This document shows positions 6,466-13,002 of a stretch of DNA of 16,022 bases, one piece after another. Source of the DNA: Anaerolineae bacterium (GTDB taxonomy: Bacteria; Chloroflexota; Anaerolineae; Promineifilales; Promineifilaceae); NCBI GenBank assembly GCA_014879345.1, contig JACSSI010000025.1, forward strand, positions 1 through 16,022, written 5' to 3'. Position 1 is the first letter of the stretch. Each line of letters begins with the position of its first letter. The position numbers and the translations under genes are program-made. The notes below the pieces were generated by a model. It saw nothing but the letters and a program-made list of their open reading frames with translations. It did no database searches and had not been told where the DNA came from.

Positions 6466-6484
6466 ACTTAACCCGGAGGATAAA

Positions 6485-7030
6485 ATGCTTAAGCCGTTGA
6501 AAGATCAGTATCAGGAAGAGATTGTTCCTGCTCTGATGAAAGAATTTGAATTTGAATCTGTGATGCAGGTGCCCCGTCTGACTAAGATTGTGGTTAATAT
6601 TGGGTTAGGTGAAGCATTGGATAACGCGAAGGCGATTGAATTTGCTGTCAAAGATATTGAAGCGATAACTGGTCAGCGTCCGGTAGTGACGAAAGCTAAG
6701 AAGTCGATTGCGAGCTTTAAGCTGCGTGAGGGACGGTCTATTGGTGTGAAGGTGACATTGCGTGGTGAACGCATGTGGGCCTTTTTGACTCGTCTGATTC
6801 ATGTGGCTTTGCCCCGTACTCGTGACTTCCAGGGTATTTCTCCCGATTCGTTTGATGGTCGTGGAAATTATACGTTGGGTTTGCGTGAGCAATTGATTTT
6901 CCCCGAGATAAATTACGATACCATCGATAAGATTCGGGGGATGGAAGTAACTATTGTAACTACTGCGCAGACGGATGAAGAGGGTCGCCAACTGTTGGAT
7001 AAGTTGGGTATGCCGTTCTGGCAGAGTTAA
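6485..7030 (+). CDS. rplE: 50S ribosomal protein L5
   Basis: The product is 181 residues (E. coli 179). L5 binds 5S rRNA in the central protuberance and contacts P-site tRNA. It reads MLKPLKDQYQEEIVPALMKE at the start, then VPRLTKIVVNIGLGEA, KKSIASFKLREGRSIGVKVT and GRGNYTLGLREQLIFPEI. The ATG at 6485 has GGAGG five bases upstream (6475-6479). A GTG at 6437 would add 16 non-family residues with no good SD and is not used in this call. The stop is followed by a compact hairpin before rpsN. Confidence 0.97.
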   Translation: MLKPLKDQYQEEIVPALMKEFEFESVMQVPRLTKIVVNIGLGEALDNAKAIEFAVKDIEAITGQRPVVTKAKKSIASFKLREGRSIGVKVTLRGERMWAFLTRLIHVALPRTRDFQGISPDSFDGRGNYTLGLREQLIFPEINYDTIDKIRGMEVTIVTTAQTDEEGRQLLDKLGMPFWQS

Positions 7031-7053
7031 GGGAACCGCATAAGCGGGTTCCT
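7031..7053 (+). promoter_or_regulatory. Hairpin between rplE and rpsN
   Basis: GGAACC (7032-7037) pairs with GGTTCC (7047-7052), extended inward by GC 7038-7039 with GC 7044-7045 around an ATAA loop, with G7046 bulged. It starts immediately after the rplE stop and ends six bases before the rpsN SD (AGGAG 7059-7063). There is no T run, so it is more likely an RNA stability or processing element than a terminator. Confidence 0.5.
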
Positions 7054-7069
7054 TCAATAGGAGAAAGAA

Positions 7070-7252
7070 ATGGCGAAGAAATCAATGGTCGCTCGGGAAA
7101 ATAACCGAAAGTATAAGGTGCAGGTGCGTAATCGTTGCCGGTTGTGTGGTCGCCCACGTGGGTATATCCGCCGATTTGGTTTATGCCGCATTTGTTTCCG
7201 TGAAGAAGCGCTGAAGGGTAATATTCCTGGCGTTGTAAAGTCAAGTTGGTAG
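7070..7252 (+). CDS. rpsN: 30S ribosomal protein S14, zinc-binding type Z
   Basis: The product is 60 residues, the short form of S14; the long zinc-free form has about 100. S14 sits in the 30S head beside S3 and S10. Four zinc-ligand cysteines are visible at 23, 26, 39 and 42 (CRLCGR and CRICFREEA). The tail GNIPGVVKSSW is typical. SD AGGAG at 7059-7063 is six bases from the ATG. The zinc form suggests no need for a zinc-free substitute at this locus; whether another copy exists elsewhere cannot be seen. Confidence 0.98.
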   Translation: MAKKSMVARENNRKYKVQVRNRCRLCGRPRGYIRRFGLCRICFREEALKGNIPGVVKSSW

Positions 7253-7261
7253 AGGTGCATT

Positions 7262-7669
7262 ATGTCAATGACTGATCCGATTGCAGATATGCTGACACGT
7301 ATTCGTAATGCACAGATGCGGCTCCATCCCACGGTGTCTATGCCCACTTCGAAGGTGAAGCAGGAAGTGGCTCGTGTGTTGAAGGAAGAAGGTTACATTG
7401 AGGATTTTAAGGTTTTGCCGGAGAAGCCTCAAGCTGTTTTGAGCATTACGTTGAAATACGTTGGTGATCGTCGCAGCCGTCGCTCTGTGATTACTGGTTT
7501 GGAGCGAGTAAGTAAACCCGGCCGTCGTGTTTATGTTGGTAAGAAAGATATTCCTTGGGTGTTGAGTGGCATGGGAACGGCCGTTGTTACTACATCTCAA
7601 GGTGTTATGACTGGACAGAAAGCACGTCGCCTGGGTGTTGGCGGCGAAGTTCTGTGCAAGGTTTGGTAG
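7262..7669 (+). CDS. rpsH: 30S ribosomal protein S8
   Basis: The product is 135 residues, normal for S8, a primary binder of the 16S central domain that also autoregulates the spc operon in enterics. It starts MSMTDPIADMLTRIRNAQ, has GLERVSKPGRRVYVGKKDIP, and ends with TSQGVMTGQKARRLGVGGEV and LCKVW. SD-like GAGGTG overlaps the rpsN stop region, so coupling is likely. It is the protein that would act on the structured rplE leader upstream, if the enteric mechanism is kept. Confidence 0.97.
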   Translation: MSMTDPIADMLTRIRNAQMRLHPTVSMPTSKVKQEVARVLKEEGYIEDFKVLPEKPQAVLSITLKYVGDRRSRRSVITGLERVSKPGRRVYVGKKDIPWVLSGMGTAVVTTSQGVMTGQKARRLGVGGEVLCKVW

Positions 7670-7682
7670 CGGGAGGTAAACT

Positions 7683-8225
7683 ATGTCACGTATAGGAAAA
7701 GCTCCCATCCAGGTTCCTGGACCAGTGAAAGTCAATATTATGGGTGATATGGTTCAAGTAGAAGGCCCCAAGGGCAAATTGAACCAAGCCATTCATCCTG
7801 AAATGACGATTGAGTTGGAAGATGGTGTGTTGACGGTAAAACGGCCGTCTGATTCACGAAGCCATCGTTCCTTGCACGGGTTAACTCGTGCGCTTTTAAA
7901 CAATATGGTTGTCGGTGTTAGTGATGGTTTTTCACGCATATTAATCATTGAAGGCGTTGGGTATCGAGCTGAGATGAATGGCAGTACCCTGGTTTTGAAT
8001 GTTGGTTACTCCCATCCGGTTGAATTTGTTCCGCCGCAAGATATTAAATATGATGTAGAAGATCGTGGTAAGAAAATTATTATTTCTGGTATCGACAAAC
8101 AAGTTATCGGTGAGTTAGCTGCGCAAATTCGTAAACAACGGCCACCAGAACCCTATAAAGGCAAAGGCGTTCGTTATGAAAATGAGCATGTACGCCGTAA
8201 AGCCGGTAAAGCTGGTAAGGTGTAA
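7683..8225 (+). CDS. rplF: 50S ribosomal protein L6
   Basis: The product is 180 residues, the usual length. L6 lies near the sarcin-ricin loop and the factor-binding site. Features are MSRIGKAPIQVPGPVKVNI, VEGPKGKLNQAIHPEM, SHRSLHGLTRALLNNMVVGV and the C-terminal motif KQRPPEPYKGKGVRYENEHV with RRKAGKAG. The two repeated alpha-beta halves of the family fit the length. SD GGGAGG at 7671-7676 is six bases from the ATG. Confidence 0.98.
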   Translation: MSRIGKAPIQVPGPVKVNIMGDMVQVEGPKGKLNQAIHPEMTIELEDGVLTVKRPSDSRSHRSLHGLTRALLNNMVVGVSDGFSRILIIEGVGYRAEMNGSTLVLNVGYSHPVEFVPPQDIKYDVEDRGKKIIISGIDKQVIGELAAQIRKQRPPEPYKGKGVRYENEHVRRKAGKAGKV

Positions 8226-8236
8226 GAGGAATTATT

Positions 8237-8599
8237 ATGTCTATTAAATCTCGTAAAGCGCGTGAACGTCGGCGTCGTCGGGTACGGATGAAATTATCTG
8301 GTACACCAGAACGTCCACGGTTGAATGTGTTCCGCAGCCTGGAGCATATCTACGCTCAAGTTATAGATGATGTTGAAGGACGTACTCTGGCCTCTGCTTC
8401 TTCCCTTGATAAAGATTTAAGATCAGAGATGTCTGACAAGACCAAAAAAGAACAGGCAGAACTGGTTGGTAAAACAGTTGCTGAACGAGCAAAGGCTGCT
8501 GGTGTTGAAACGGTAGTTTTTGACCGCGGCGGTTTCTTATACCATGGCCGCATAAAAGCATTGGCTGATGGTGCCCGCGAAGGCGGCCTGAAGTTCTAG
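8237..8599 (+). CDS. rplR: 50S ribosomal protein L18
   Basis: The product is 120 residues, normal. L18 binds 5S rRNA together with L5. The basic N-terminus (KARERRRRRVRMKLSGTPER) is followed by RPRLNVFRSLEHIYAQVIDD and then GKTVAERAKAAGVETVVFDR, with GGFLYHGRIKALADGAREGG at the end. SD GAGGA at 8226-8230 sits directly after the rplF stop, within an 11-base gap. Confidence 0.98.
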   Translation: MSIKSRKARERRRRRVRMKLSGTPERPRLNVFRSLEHIYAQVIDDVEGRTLASASSLDKDLRSEMSDKTKKEQAELVGKTVAERAKAAGVETVVFDRGGFLYHGRIKALADGAREGGLKF

Positions 8600-8614
8600 G
8601 ATAGGAGAATTACA

Positions 8615-9133
8615 ATGGGTCAAAGACGTCAATATGATCAAGGAAATGAATTAGACGAACGTATCGTCGATATTACCCGAGTTGCTAAAGTGGTGAAAGG
8701 TGGTCGTCGTTTTGCCTTTCGTGTAGCTGTTGTTGTTGGTGACAACAAAAGTAACGTGGCTGTTGGTGTTGGTAAAGCACGTTCAGTACCGGATGCCATC
8801 CGAAAATCACTTGAAGCTGCGCGCAAAAATATGCAAACTGTTTCCATTGTTGGTAATACCATTCCGCACGAGGTAATCGGTCGGCATGGTTCTGCCAAAG
8901 TATTGTTGAAACCAGCTTCTCCTGGCACAGGCGTAATTGCTGGTGGTGCCGCCCGTCAAGTTATTGAAGCTGCTGGTTATAAAGACATTCTGTCTAAGTC
9001 CTTGGGTAGCCAGAACACATTAAATGTGATGCTTGCAACCATGGATGGCTTACGTCAGCTAAAAGACGTGAACCAAGTAGCATCTGAACGCGGCAAAGAT
9101 CAGGCAGATGTATTGCCTTTCTGGAGTCGATAA
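8615..9133 (+). CDS. rpsE: 30S ribosomal protein S5
   Basis: The product is 172 residues, near the E. coli 167. S5 contributes to decoding fidelity and to the mRNA entry helicase. After ERIVDITRVAKVVKGGRRF comes the double-stranded RNA-binding-like S5 domain, then GRHGSAKVLLKPASPGTGVI and AGGAARQVIEAAGYKDI. SD AGGAG at 8603-8607. GGAG within its last codons (9123-9126) is the likely SD for rpmD, whose ATG begins three bases after the rpsE stop. Confidence 0.98.
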   Translation: MGQRRQYDQGNELDERIVDITRVAKVVKGGRRFAFRVAVVVGDNKSNVAVGVGKARSVPDAIRKSLEAARKNMQTVSIVGNTIPHEVIGRHGSAKVLLKPASPGTGVIAGGAARQVIEAAGYKDILSKSLGSQNTLNVMLATMDGLRQLKDVNQVASERGKDQADVLPFWSR

Positions 9134-9136
9134 CTG

Positions 9137-9319
9137 ATGAGCAAGTTAAAGATTACATACACAAAAAGTTCAATTGGGTACAACAAACGGCAAAAAGCGA
9201 CTATACAAGCGCTAGGTTTGCGTAAACTCAATCAAATTGTAGAACATGACGATACCCCGGTTATCCGAGGTATGGTTCAAAAAGTTGAACATTTAGTTTC
9301 TGTAGAAGAGGTGAAATAA
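9137..9319 (+). CDS. rpmD: 50S ribosomal protein L30
   Basis: The product is 60 residues, the standard bacterial L30 length. It carries KLKITYTKSSIGYNKRQKAT and LGLRKLNQIVEHDDTPVIRG, then MVQKVEHLV, all of which match the small alpha-beta fold of L30. The gap to rpsE is three bases and the only SD candidate is inside rpsE, at the long spacing of ten bases, which suggests dependence on upstream translation. The rplO ATG begins two bases after its stop. Confidence 0.97.
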   Translation: MSKLKITYTKSSIGYNKRQKATIQALGLRKLNQIVEHDDTPVIRGMVQKVEHLVSVEEVK

Positions 9320-9320
9320 A

Positions 9321-9779
9321 ATGAAACTACACGATCTGCGCCCAAATACTGGATCAAAAAAGAAGCGCAAGCGAGTGGGTCGTGGTATTGCAGCCGGGCA
9401 GGGTAAAACTGCTGGTCGTGGTACCAAAGGCCAAGGCGCACGTAGCGGCGGTGGCAAGGGCGTTTATTTTGAAGGTGGTCAGTTACCATTGGCTAGGCGT
9501 TTGCCGTATAAACGTGGTTTTACTAATACACACAAAGTTTATTACAAGGCTGTGAACCTGAAAGATTTCGAAACTTTTGAGTTTGAAGACGTAGAAATCA
9601 CACCTGAAGTGATGGCGATGTTAGGTCTCGTAAAAAAAGAAACAGACCCAATTGTGATATTAGGTGAAGGGGAGATATCTGAGGCATTGACATTCAAAGC
9701 TCACCGATTCTCCAAGTCGGCCGTAGAGAAAATTGAGGCAGCTGGCGGTAAAGCTGAGGTTATTCCTTATTCAAAATAA
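9321..9779 (+). CDS. rplO: 50S ribosomal protein L15
   Basis: The product is 152 residues, close to the usual 145. L15 is a late-assembly protein with a long basic N-terminal arm: KLHDLRPNTGSKKKRKRVGR, then GQGKTAGRGTKGQGARSGGG, which is the family signature. FEGGQLPLARRLPYKRGF follows, and the globular end contains SKSAVEKIEAAGGKAEVI. SD GAGGTGA (9308-9314) lies inside rpmD. Its stop codon is part of a small inverted repeat before secY. Confidence 0.98.
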   Translation: MKLHDLRPNTGSKKKRKRVGRGIAAGQGKTAGRGTKGQGARSGGGKGVYFEGGQLPLARRLPYKRGFTNTHKVYYKAVNLKDFETFEFEDVEITPEVMAMLGLVKKETDPIVILGEGEISEALTFKAHRFSKSAVEKIEAAGGKAEVIPYSK

Positions 9780-9791
9780 GGAGAATCCTTA
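9777..9791 (+). promoter_or_regulatory. Small inverted repeat overlapping the rplO stop
   Basis: TAAGGA (9777-9782) and TCCTTA (9786-9791) form a 6-bp stem with a 3-base loop. It includes the rplO TAA and an SD-like AAGGAG that has no start codon at usable spacing. A second SD, GGAG 9802-9805, serves secY. The hairpin could mask the spare SD; stability is low. Confidence 0.3.
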
Positions 9792-9812
9792 GTCAAGCTA
9801 TGGAGAAAAAAC

Positions 9813-11180
9813 ATGATTGATTCCGTACGTTCTGCCTTTTCGTTGCCGGACCTGCGTCGTCGCATCCTTTTGACCGTCTTTTTATTGGTCGTTTATCGTC
9901 TGGTTGCCAATATACCGGTGCCTGGAGTTAATTTGGATGCCTGGTTGCAGTTCACCAGCAATGCAGCAGCAGGTGATAATCAGGTTATTTATTTTCTGGA
10001 CTTTCTATCTGGTGGTGCTGTACGCAATTTTTCGGTAATGGCGATGGGTGTATATCCCTATATCACTGCGTCTATTATCGTTCAGTTGTTGACGCCAATT
10101 ATCCCACAATTTCAGGAGCTTGCTTCTGAGGGTGAGTCCGGTCGTAATAAATTGAATCGGTACACCTATTACATGACTATCCCGTTAGCATTGCTGCAAG
10201 CCATCGGTCAAATTAATTTGATCGGGTTAAGCACTGGTAATATGGAAGTTATTATGCCAAATTTTGGTTTTGAAGTAGGGCAGATTTTACCAACATTGAC
10301 GACATTGATGGCTATGCTAGGTGGCACTATGTTTGCCATCTGGCTGGGCGAAATGATTACTGAAGATGGTATTGGTCAAGGTATTTCTTTGATTATCTTT
10401 GGCGGTATTGTTTCTGGTATTTTGCCCAATGTAGCGCGTATGTTTGCTATGCCTGAAATTACTGGCAAAATCTTCACGATTGTATCGTTTATCATTATCA
10501 CATTATTGACGATCTTCGTAATCGTTGTTATTCAAGAAGGCCAGAGGCGAATACCAGTACAGTATGGTCGACGAGTTCGTGGCCGTAAGGTGTATCAGGG
10601 ACAGAGCAGCTATATTCCTTTAAAAGTGAATACAGCCGGTATGATTCCGATTATCTTTGCCCAATCTATTCTGACATTACCACCATTGATGGCTGGTTTG
10701 TTTGTAACAGGTAGTGGCAGTGTGGTAGATAATATTGCAACGTCGATTGCTGGTTTTGGTTCAGCACAACCGTCTACAAACCCTGGTACTTTTACTCTAT
10801 ACTGGCTAACCTTCTTCTTGTTAGTTGTGGGTTTCACGTTCTTCTATACAGATGTGATGGTGCAGCAGCAGAACATTCCGCAATCTTTGCAACGGCAAGG
10901 TGGTTTTATTCCAGGTATCCGGCCAGGTAAACGCACTGCAGATTACATCATGGCTGTGGTACGACGCATTACTTTTGCTGGTGCTGTTTTCCTGGGAACG
11001 ATTGCTGTGTTGCCTGGTATAATGCAAGGGTTGGGTACACTCCTTAATATACCTGGTCTTGAGCAAAGTGTATTGGTCATTAGCGGTTCTGGTTTGATCA
11101 TTGTGGTTGGTGTTGTTATCGATACAATGCGTCAATTGGAAGCACAGTTGCTGATGCGTAATTACGAAGGATTTATCTAG
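9813..11180 (+). CDS. secY: Protein translocase subunit SecY
   Basis: The product is 455 residues, within the family range. SecY forms the protein-conducting channel in the cytoplasmic membrane with SecE and SecG. Ten membrane segments can be drawn, the first near residues 18-35 and the last near 417-436. Visible signatures include IPVPGVN after segment 1, MGVYPYITASIIVQLL (segment 2), EDGIGQGISLIIFGGI (segment 5), the cytosolic loop RRIPVQYGRR at 245-254, the loop GGFIPGIRPG at 363-372, and a terminal MRNYEGFI. SD GGAG 9802-9805. It closes the spc-type block and is followed ten bases later by adk. Confidence 0.98.
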   Translation: MIDSVRSAFSLPDLRRRILLTVFLLVVYRLVANIPVPGVNLDAWLQFTSNAAAGDNQVIYFLDFLSGGAVRNFSVMAMGVYPYITASIIVQLLTPIIPQFQELASEGESGRNKLNRYTYYMTIPLALLQAIGQINLIGLSTGNMEVIMPNFGFEVGQILPTLTTLMAMLGGTMFAIWLGEMITEDGIGQGISLIIFGGIVSGILPNVARMFAMPEITGKIFTIVSFIIITLLTIFVIVVIQEGQRRIPVQYGRRVRGRKVYQGQSSYIPLKVNTAGMIPIIFAQSILTLPPLMAGLFVTGSGSVVDNIATSIAGFGSAQPSTNPGTFTLYWLTFFLLVVGFTFFYTDVMVQQQNIPQSLQRQGGFIPGIRPGKRTADYIMAVVRRITFAGAVFLGTIAVLPGIMQGLGTLLNIPGLEQSVLVISGSGLIIVVGVVIDTMRQLEAQLLMRNYEGFI

Positions 11181-11190
11181 GGATAGTAAT

Positions 11191-11766
11191 ATGTCCATTT
11201 ATCTGGTTTTGATGGGAGCGCCTGGAGCTGGTAAAGGCACACAGGCAAAGAAACTGGAAGATGAATTGGGCTTGCCACACATTTCTACAGGTGAATTGTT
11301 CCGTTATAACTTAAAAAACGAAACGGAATTGGGTAAGTTAGCACAAACTTACATTAATAAAGGCAATCTTGTTCCAGACAATATAACTGTTGCTATGGTT
11401 CGGGAACGGTTGACTCAAGATGATTGTAAGAATGGTGCTATCTTGGATGGATTTCCTAGGAATCCGGCGCAAGCGGATGCTTTAGAGCAACTACTTAGCG
11501 AATTCAATGGCGAAATCAGTGTGGTTCCATATATCCATGTTGACCAAGATTATCTAGTAGAACGCCTGCTCAAACGAGCTGAAATTGAAGGGCGTGCTGA
11601 CGATAATGAAGAGACTATTCGTGCTCGAATGCTGGTCTTTGAAGAGCAAACACAACCGCTCCTCGATTATTATGAGGAGAGAGGATTGTTGGTAAGGGTT
11701 GATGGAGATCAATCTATTGATGATGTTGCTCAGGAATTGTTTAAAGTTGTGCGTGTTAAATTATAA
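11191..11766 (+). CDS. adk: Adenylate kinase, short form
   Basis: Adenylate kinase interconverts ATP plus AMP and two ADP in the cytosol. The P-loop GAPGAGKGT is at residues 9-17, the NMP-binding region has HISTGELFRYN, and ILDGFPRNPAQADAL is the catalytic DGFPR motif. The product is 191 residues; the LID region is the short kind (KRAEIEGRADDNEETIRARM) and lacks the four-cysteine zinc LID of many Gram-positive enzymes. The secY-adk pair is typical, but map and infA do not follow. The SD is weak (AGGGA at 11179-11183, overlapping the secY stop). Confidence 0.97.
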   Translation: MSIYLVLMGAPGAGKGTQAKKLEDELGLPHISTGELFRYNLKNETELGKLAQTYINKGNLVPDNITVAMVRERLTQDDCKNGAILDGFPRNPAQADALEQLLSEFNGEISVVPYIHVDQDYLVERLLKRAEIEGRADDNEETIRARMLVFEEQTQPLLDYYEERGLLVRVDGDQSIDDVAQELFKVVRVKL

Positions 11767-11794
11767 GTAAGTAGGGAATGGTTTCCTAAGTTAC
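11767..11794 (+). promoter_or_regulatory. Stem-loop between adk and rpmJ
   Basis: GTAA 11767-11770 pairs with TTAC 11791-11794, and 11772-11778 pairs with 11782-11788 (seven pairs, one G-U), with a small internal loop. It starts immediately after the adk stop and ends before the rpmJ SD (AGGG-type, 11797-11803). It fills the place where many bacteria have map and infA. The GTAGGG-N6-TTCCTA core is shared with the hairpin before rplB. No T run follows. Confidence 0.5.
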
Positions 11795-11808
11795 TAAGGG
11801 TGGTTATT

Positions 11809-11922
11809 ATGAAAGTTTCAGCGTCTGTAAAAAAGCGTTGTCCGAAATGCAAAATTATTAAGCGCAAAGGCATTGTGCGTGTGATTTGTGTTGATCCGAA
11901 TCATAAGCAGCGGCAAGGGTAG
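11809..11922 (+). CDS. rpmJ: 50S ribosomal protein L36
   Basis: The product is 37 residues: it begins MKVSASVKKRCPKCK and ends with NHKQRQG. Three cysteines (11, 14, 27) and His 32 form the zinc site of the C-plus form of L36, a small protein in the 23S core near the factor-binding region. The length is the bacterial standard. It starts at an ATG five bases after an AGGGTGG SD-like site. rpsM follows 11 bases after the stop. It is the first gene of the alpha-type block, as in many bacteria. Confidence 0.98.
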   Translation: MKVSASVKKRCPKCKIIKRKGIVRVICVDPNHKQRQG

Positions 11923-11933
11923 TTGGAGGAATT

Positions 11934-12314
11934 ATGGCACGTATCGCTGGTGTAGATATTCCCCGTAATAAACGGGTAGAGATTAGTTTAACTTATATAT
12001 ACGGCATTGGTAAAACGTCGAGCCAACAAATTTTGGCACAGACGGGTATTGATCCGAACACCCGTGTGCAGGATTTGTCTGAAAGTGAAGTGGGTCAGTT
12101 GCGGCAAGTTATTGACGAGAACTTCATGGTAGAAGGTGATTTGCGGCGCGAAGTGGCAATGAACATCAAACGTCTTGGTGAAATTGGTTGTTACCGTGGT
12201 TTACGTCATCGTCGTCATTTGCCTGTACGTGGGCAACGGACAAAAACAAATGCCCGTTCACGTAAGGGTGCGAAGAAGACGGTTGCCGGACGTGGGCGTC
12301 GCAAGGGTAAATAG
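11934..12314 (+). CDS. rpsM: 30S ribosomal protein S13
   Basis: The product is 126 residues, normal for S13, which sits at the top of the 30S head and bridges to L5. It starts MARIAGVDIPRNKRVEISLT with YIYGIGKTSSQQIL, the helix-hairpin-helix region, and carries CYRGLRHRRHLPVRGQRTKT with NARSRKG near the basic C-terminal tail. SD GGAGGA at 11925-11930. A 70-base spacer with a stem-loop follows before rpsK. Confidence 0.98.
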   Translation: MARIAGVDIPRNKRVEISLTYIYGIGKTSSQQILAQTGIDPNTRVQDLSESEVGQLRQVIDENFMVEGDLRREVAMNIKRLGEIGCYRGLRHRRHLPVRGQRTKTNARSRKGAKKTVAGRGRRKGK

Positions 12315-12329
12315 TATTTTTCGATGTAT

Positions 12330-12355
12330 TTGTTGGATGCTTGTGTGTCTAACAA
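12330..12355 (+). promoter_or_regulatory. Stem-loop in the rpsM-rpsK spacer
   Basis: TTGTTGGA (12330-12337) pairs with TCTAACAA (12348-12355), eight pairs with one G-T wobble, around a 10-base loop. It lies 18 bases before the rpsK SD (AAGGAG 12374-12379). There is no T run downstream. A modest stem; function is unknown. Confidence 0.4.
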
Positions 12356-12384
12356 GTCTTGAGACAATGTCGTAAGGAGAAGGT

Positions 12385-12777
12385 ATGGGACGCAGAAGAG
12401 GTTCTCAACAGCGTAAGAAAATTAAAAAGATGGTGCCTCAAGGTCAGGCACATATTTTTGCTACGTTTAATAACACGATTGTGACGATTACTGATATGAA
12501 TGGTAATACGGTTTCGTGGGGTAGTGCTGGCAGTGCTGGTTTTAAAGGGTCACGTAAAAGTACTCCATTTGCTGCTCGTTTGGCTAGCCAAAATGCAGCA
12601 AAGGTTGCACAAGAACATGGTATGCAGGAGATGGAGATCATTGTGAAAGGTCCCGGTCCTGGGCGTGAGAATGCTATCCGTGCTTTGCAAGCTTCTGGCA
12701 TTAGAGTGACTTCGATTCGTGATATTACGCCGGTGCCGCATAATGGTTGTCGGCCGCCTAAGAAGCGTAGAGTCTAG
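12385..12777 (+). CDS. rpsK: 30S ribosomal protein S11
   Basis: The product is 130 residues, the usual length. S11 lies on the 30S platform near the Shine-Dalgarno helix. It shows GQAHIFATFNNTIVTITDMN, WGSAGSAGFKGSRKSTPFAA, VKGPGPGRENAIRALQASGI and the invariant end DITPVPHNGCRPPKKRRV. SD AAGGAG at 12374-12379. It is followed by the longest non-coding stretch of the window (225 bases), so expression of rpsD and later genes may be partly uncoupled from it. Confidence 0.98.
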   Translation: MGRRRGSQQRKKIKKMVPQGQAHIFATFNNTIVTITDMNGNTVSWGSAGSAGFKGSRKSTPFAARLASQNAAKVAQEHGMQEMEIIVKGPGPGRENAIRALQASGIRVTSIRDITPVPHNGCRPPKKRRV

Positions 12778-12798
12778 AGTTGTTGACTGTTGTTCTGG

Positions 12799-12828
12799 TT
12801 GGTCTTTAGGCCGAGTCAGAATTATATT
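12799..12828 (+). promoter_or_regulatory. Weak candidate sigma70-type promoter after rpsK
   Basis: TTGGTC (12799-12804) and TATATT (12823-12828) are separated by 18 bases and lie at the left edge of an AT-rich stretch. The -10 matches the consensus at five of six bases and the -35 at only three. It could give rpsD-rpoA-rplQ transcription of their own. The evidence is slight, and AT-rich DNA produces such matches by chance. Confidence 0.2.
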
Positions 12829-12860
12829 AATTAAAAATTATTAATTGGGCGTTTTTCGCT

Positions 12861-12900
12861 AAAAGGCCAAAGAGTTAGTATAATTAACTGTTTGGCTTTT
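12861..12900 (+). promoter_or_regulatory. Long interrupted hairpin after rpsK, terminator-like
   Basis: AAAAG 12861-12865 pairs with CTTTT 12896-12900, CCAAA 12867-12871 with TTTGG 12891-12895, and AGTTA 12873-12877 with TAACT 12885-12889. This gives 15 pairs with one bulge and one mismatch around the loop 12878-12884. A-rich on the left and T-rich on the right, it resembles a bidirectional terminator, but the T run is part of the stem. The loop contains the exact string TATAAT (12879-12884), without a good -35. Leaky termination after rpsK is a fair inference. Confidence 0.4.
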
Positions 12901-12929
12901 CGGCTGAAAGAAGTGTGATTTATTAGTTA

Positions 12930-12989
12930 TTTGAGAGGGATGAAAGGTTGTAGCCACACCTGTAAACCTCTCTCTTAAATCTTTTTTTT
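12930..12989 (+). terminator. Attenuator-like hairpin plus T run in the rpsD leader
   Basis: GAGAGGG (12933-12939) pairs with 12968-12974 (seven pairs, one G-U), extendable by TTT 12930-12932 with AAA 12977-12979. Inside, AGGT-GT (12945-12951) pairs with ACACCT (12956-12961). Eight T follow at 12982-12989, just before the rpsD SD (GGAGG 12992-12996). An alternative pairing of GTGTG 12913-12917 with CACAC 12955-12959 would break the inner helix. In E. coli and Bacillus, S4 controls its own operon through leader RNA, so S4-responsive attenuation is a natural hypothesis, unproven here. Confidence 0.5.
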
Positions 12990-13002
12990 ATGGAGGTTCA
13001 AG

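Noticed and set aside
6437..6484. GTG at 6437 as start of L5, adding 16 residues
   Set aside because: The added residues are not family-like, and GGAGG at 6475-6479 fits the ATG at 6485.
7265..7735. Minus-strand open frame of 156 codons opposite rpsH
   Set aside because: It lies wholly opposite rpsH and the rplF start, and its composition reflects the complement of those codons.
12783..12811. TTGACT at 12783 as a promoter -35 after rpsK
   Set aside because: No acceptable -10 lies 16-18 bases downstream.
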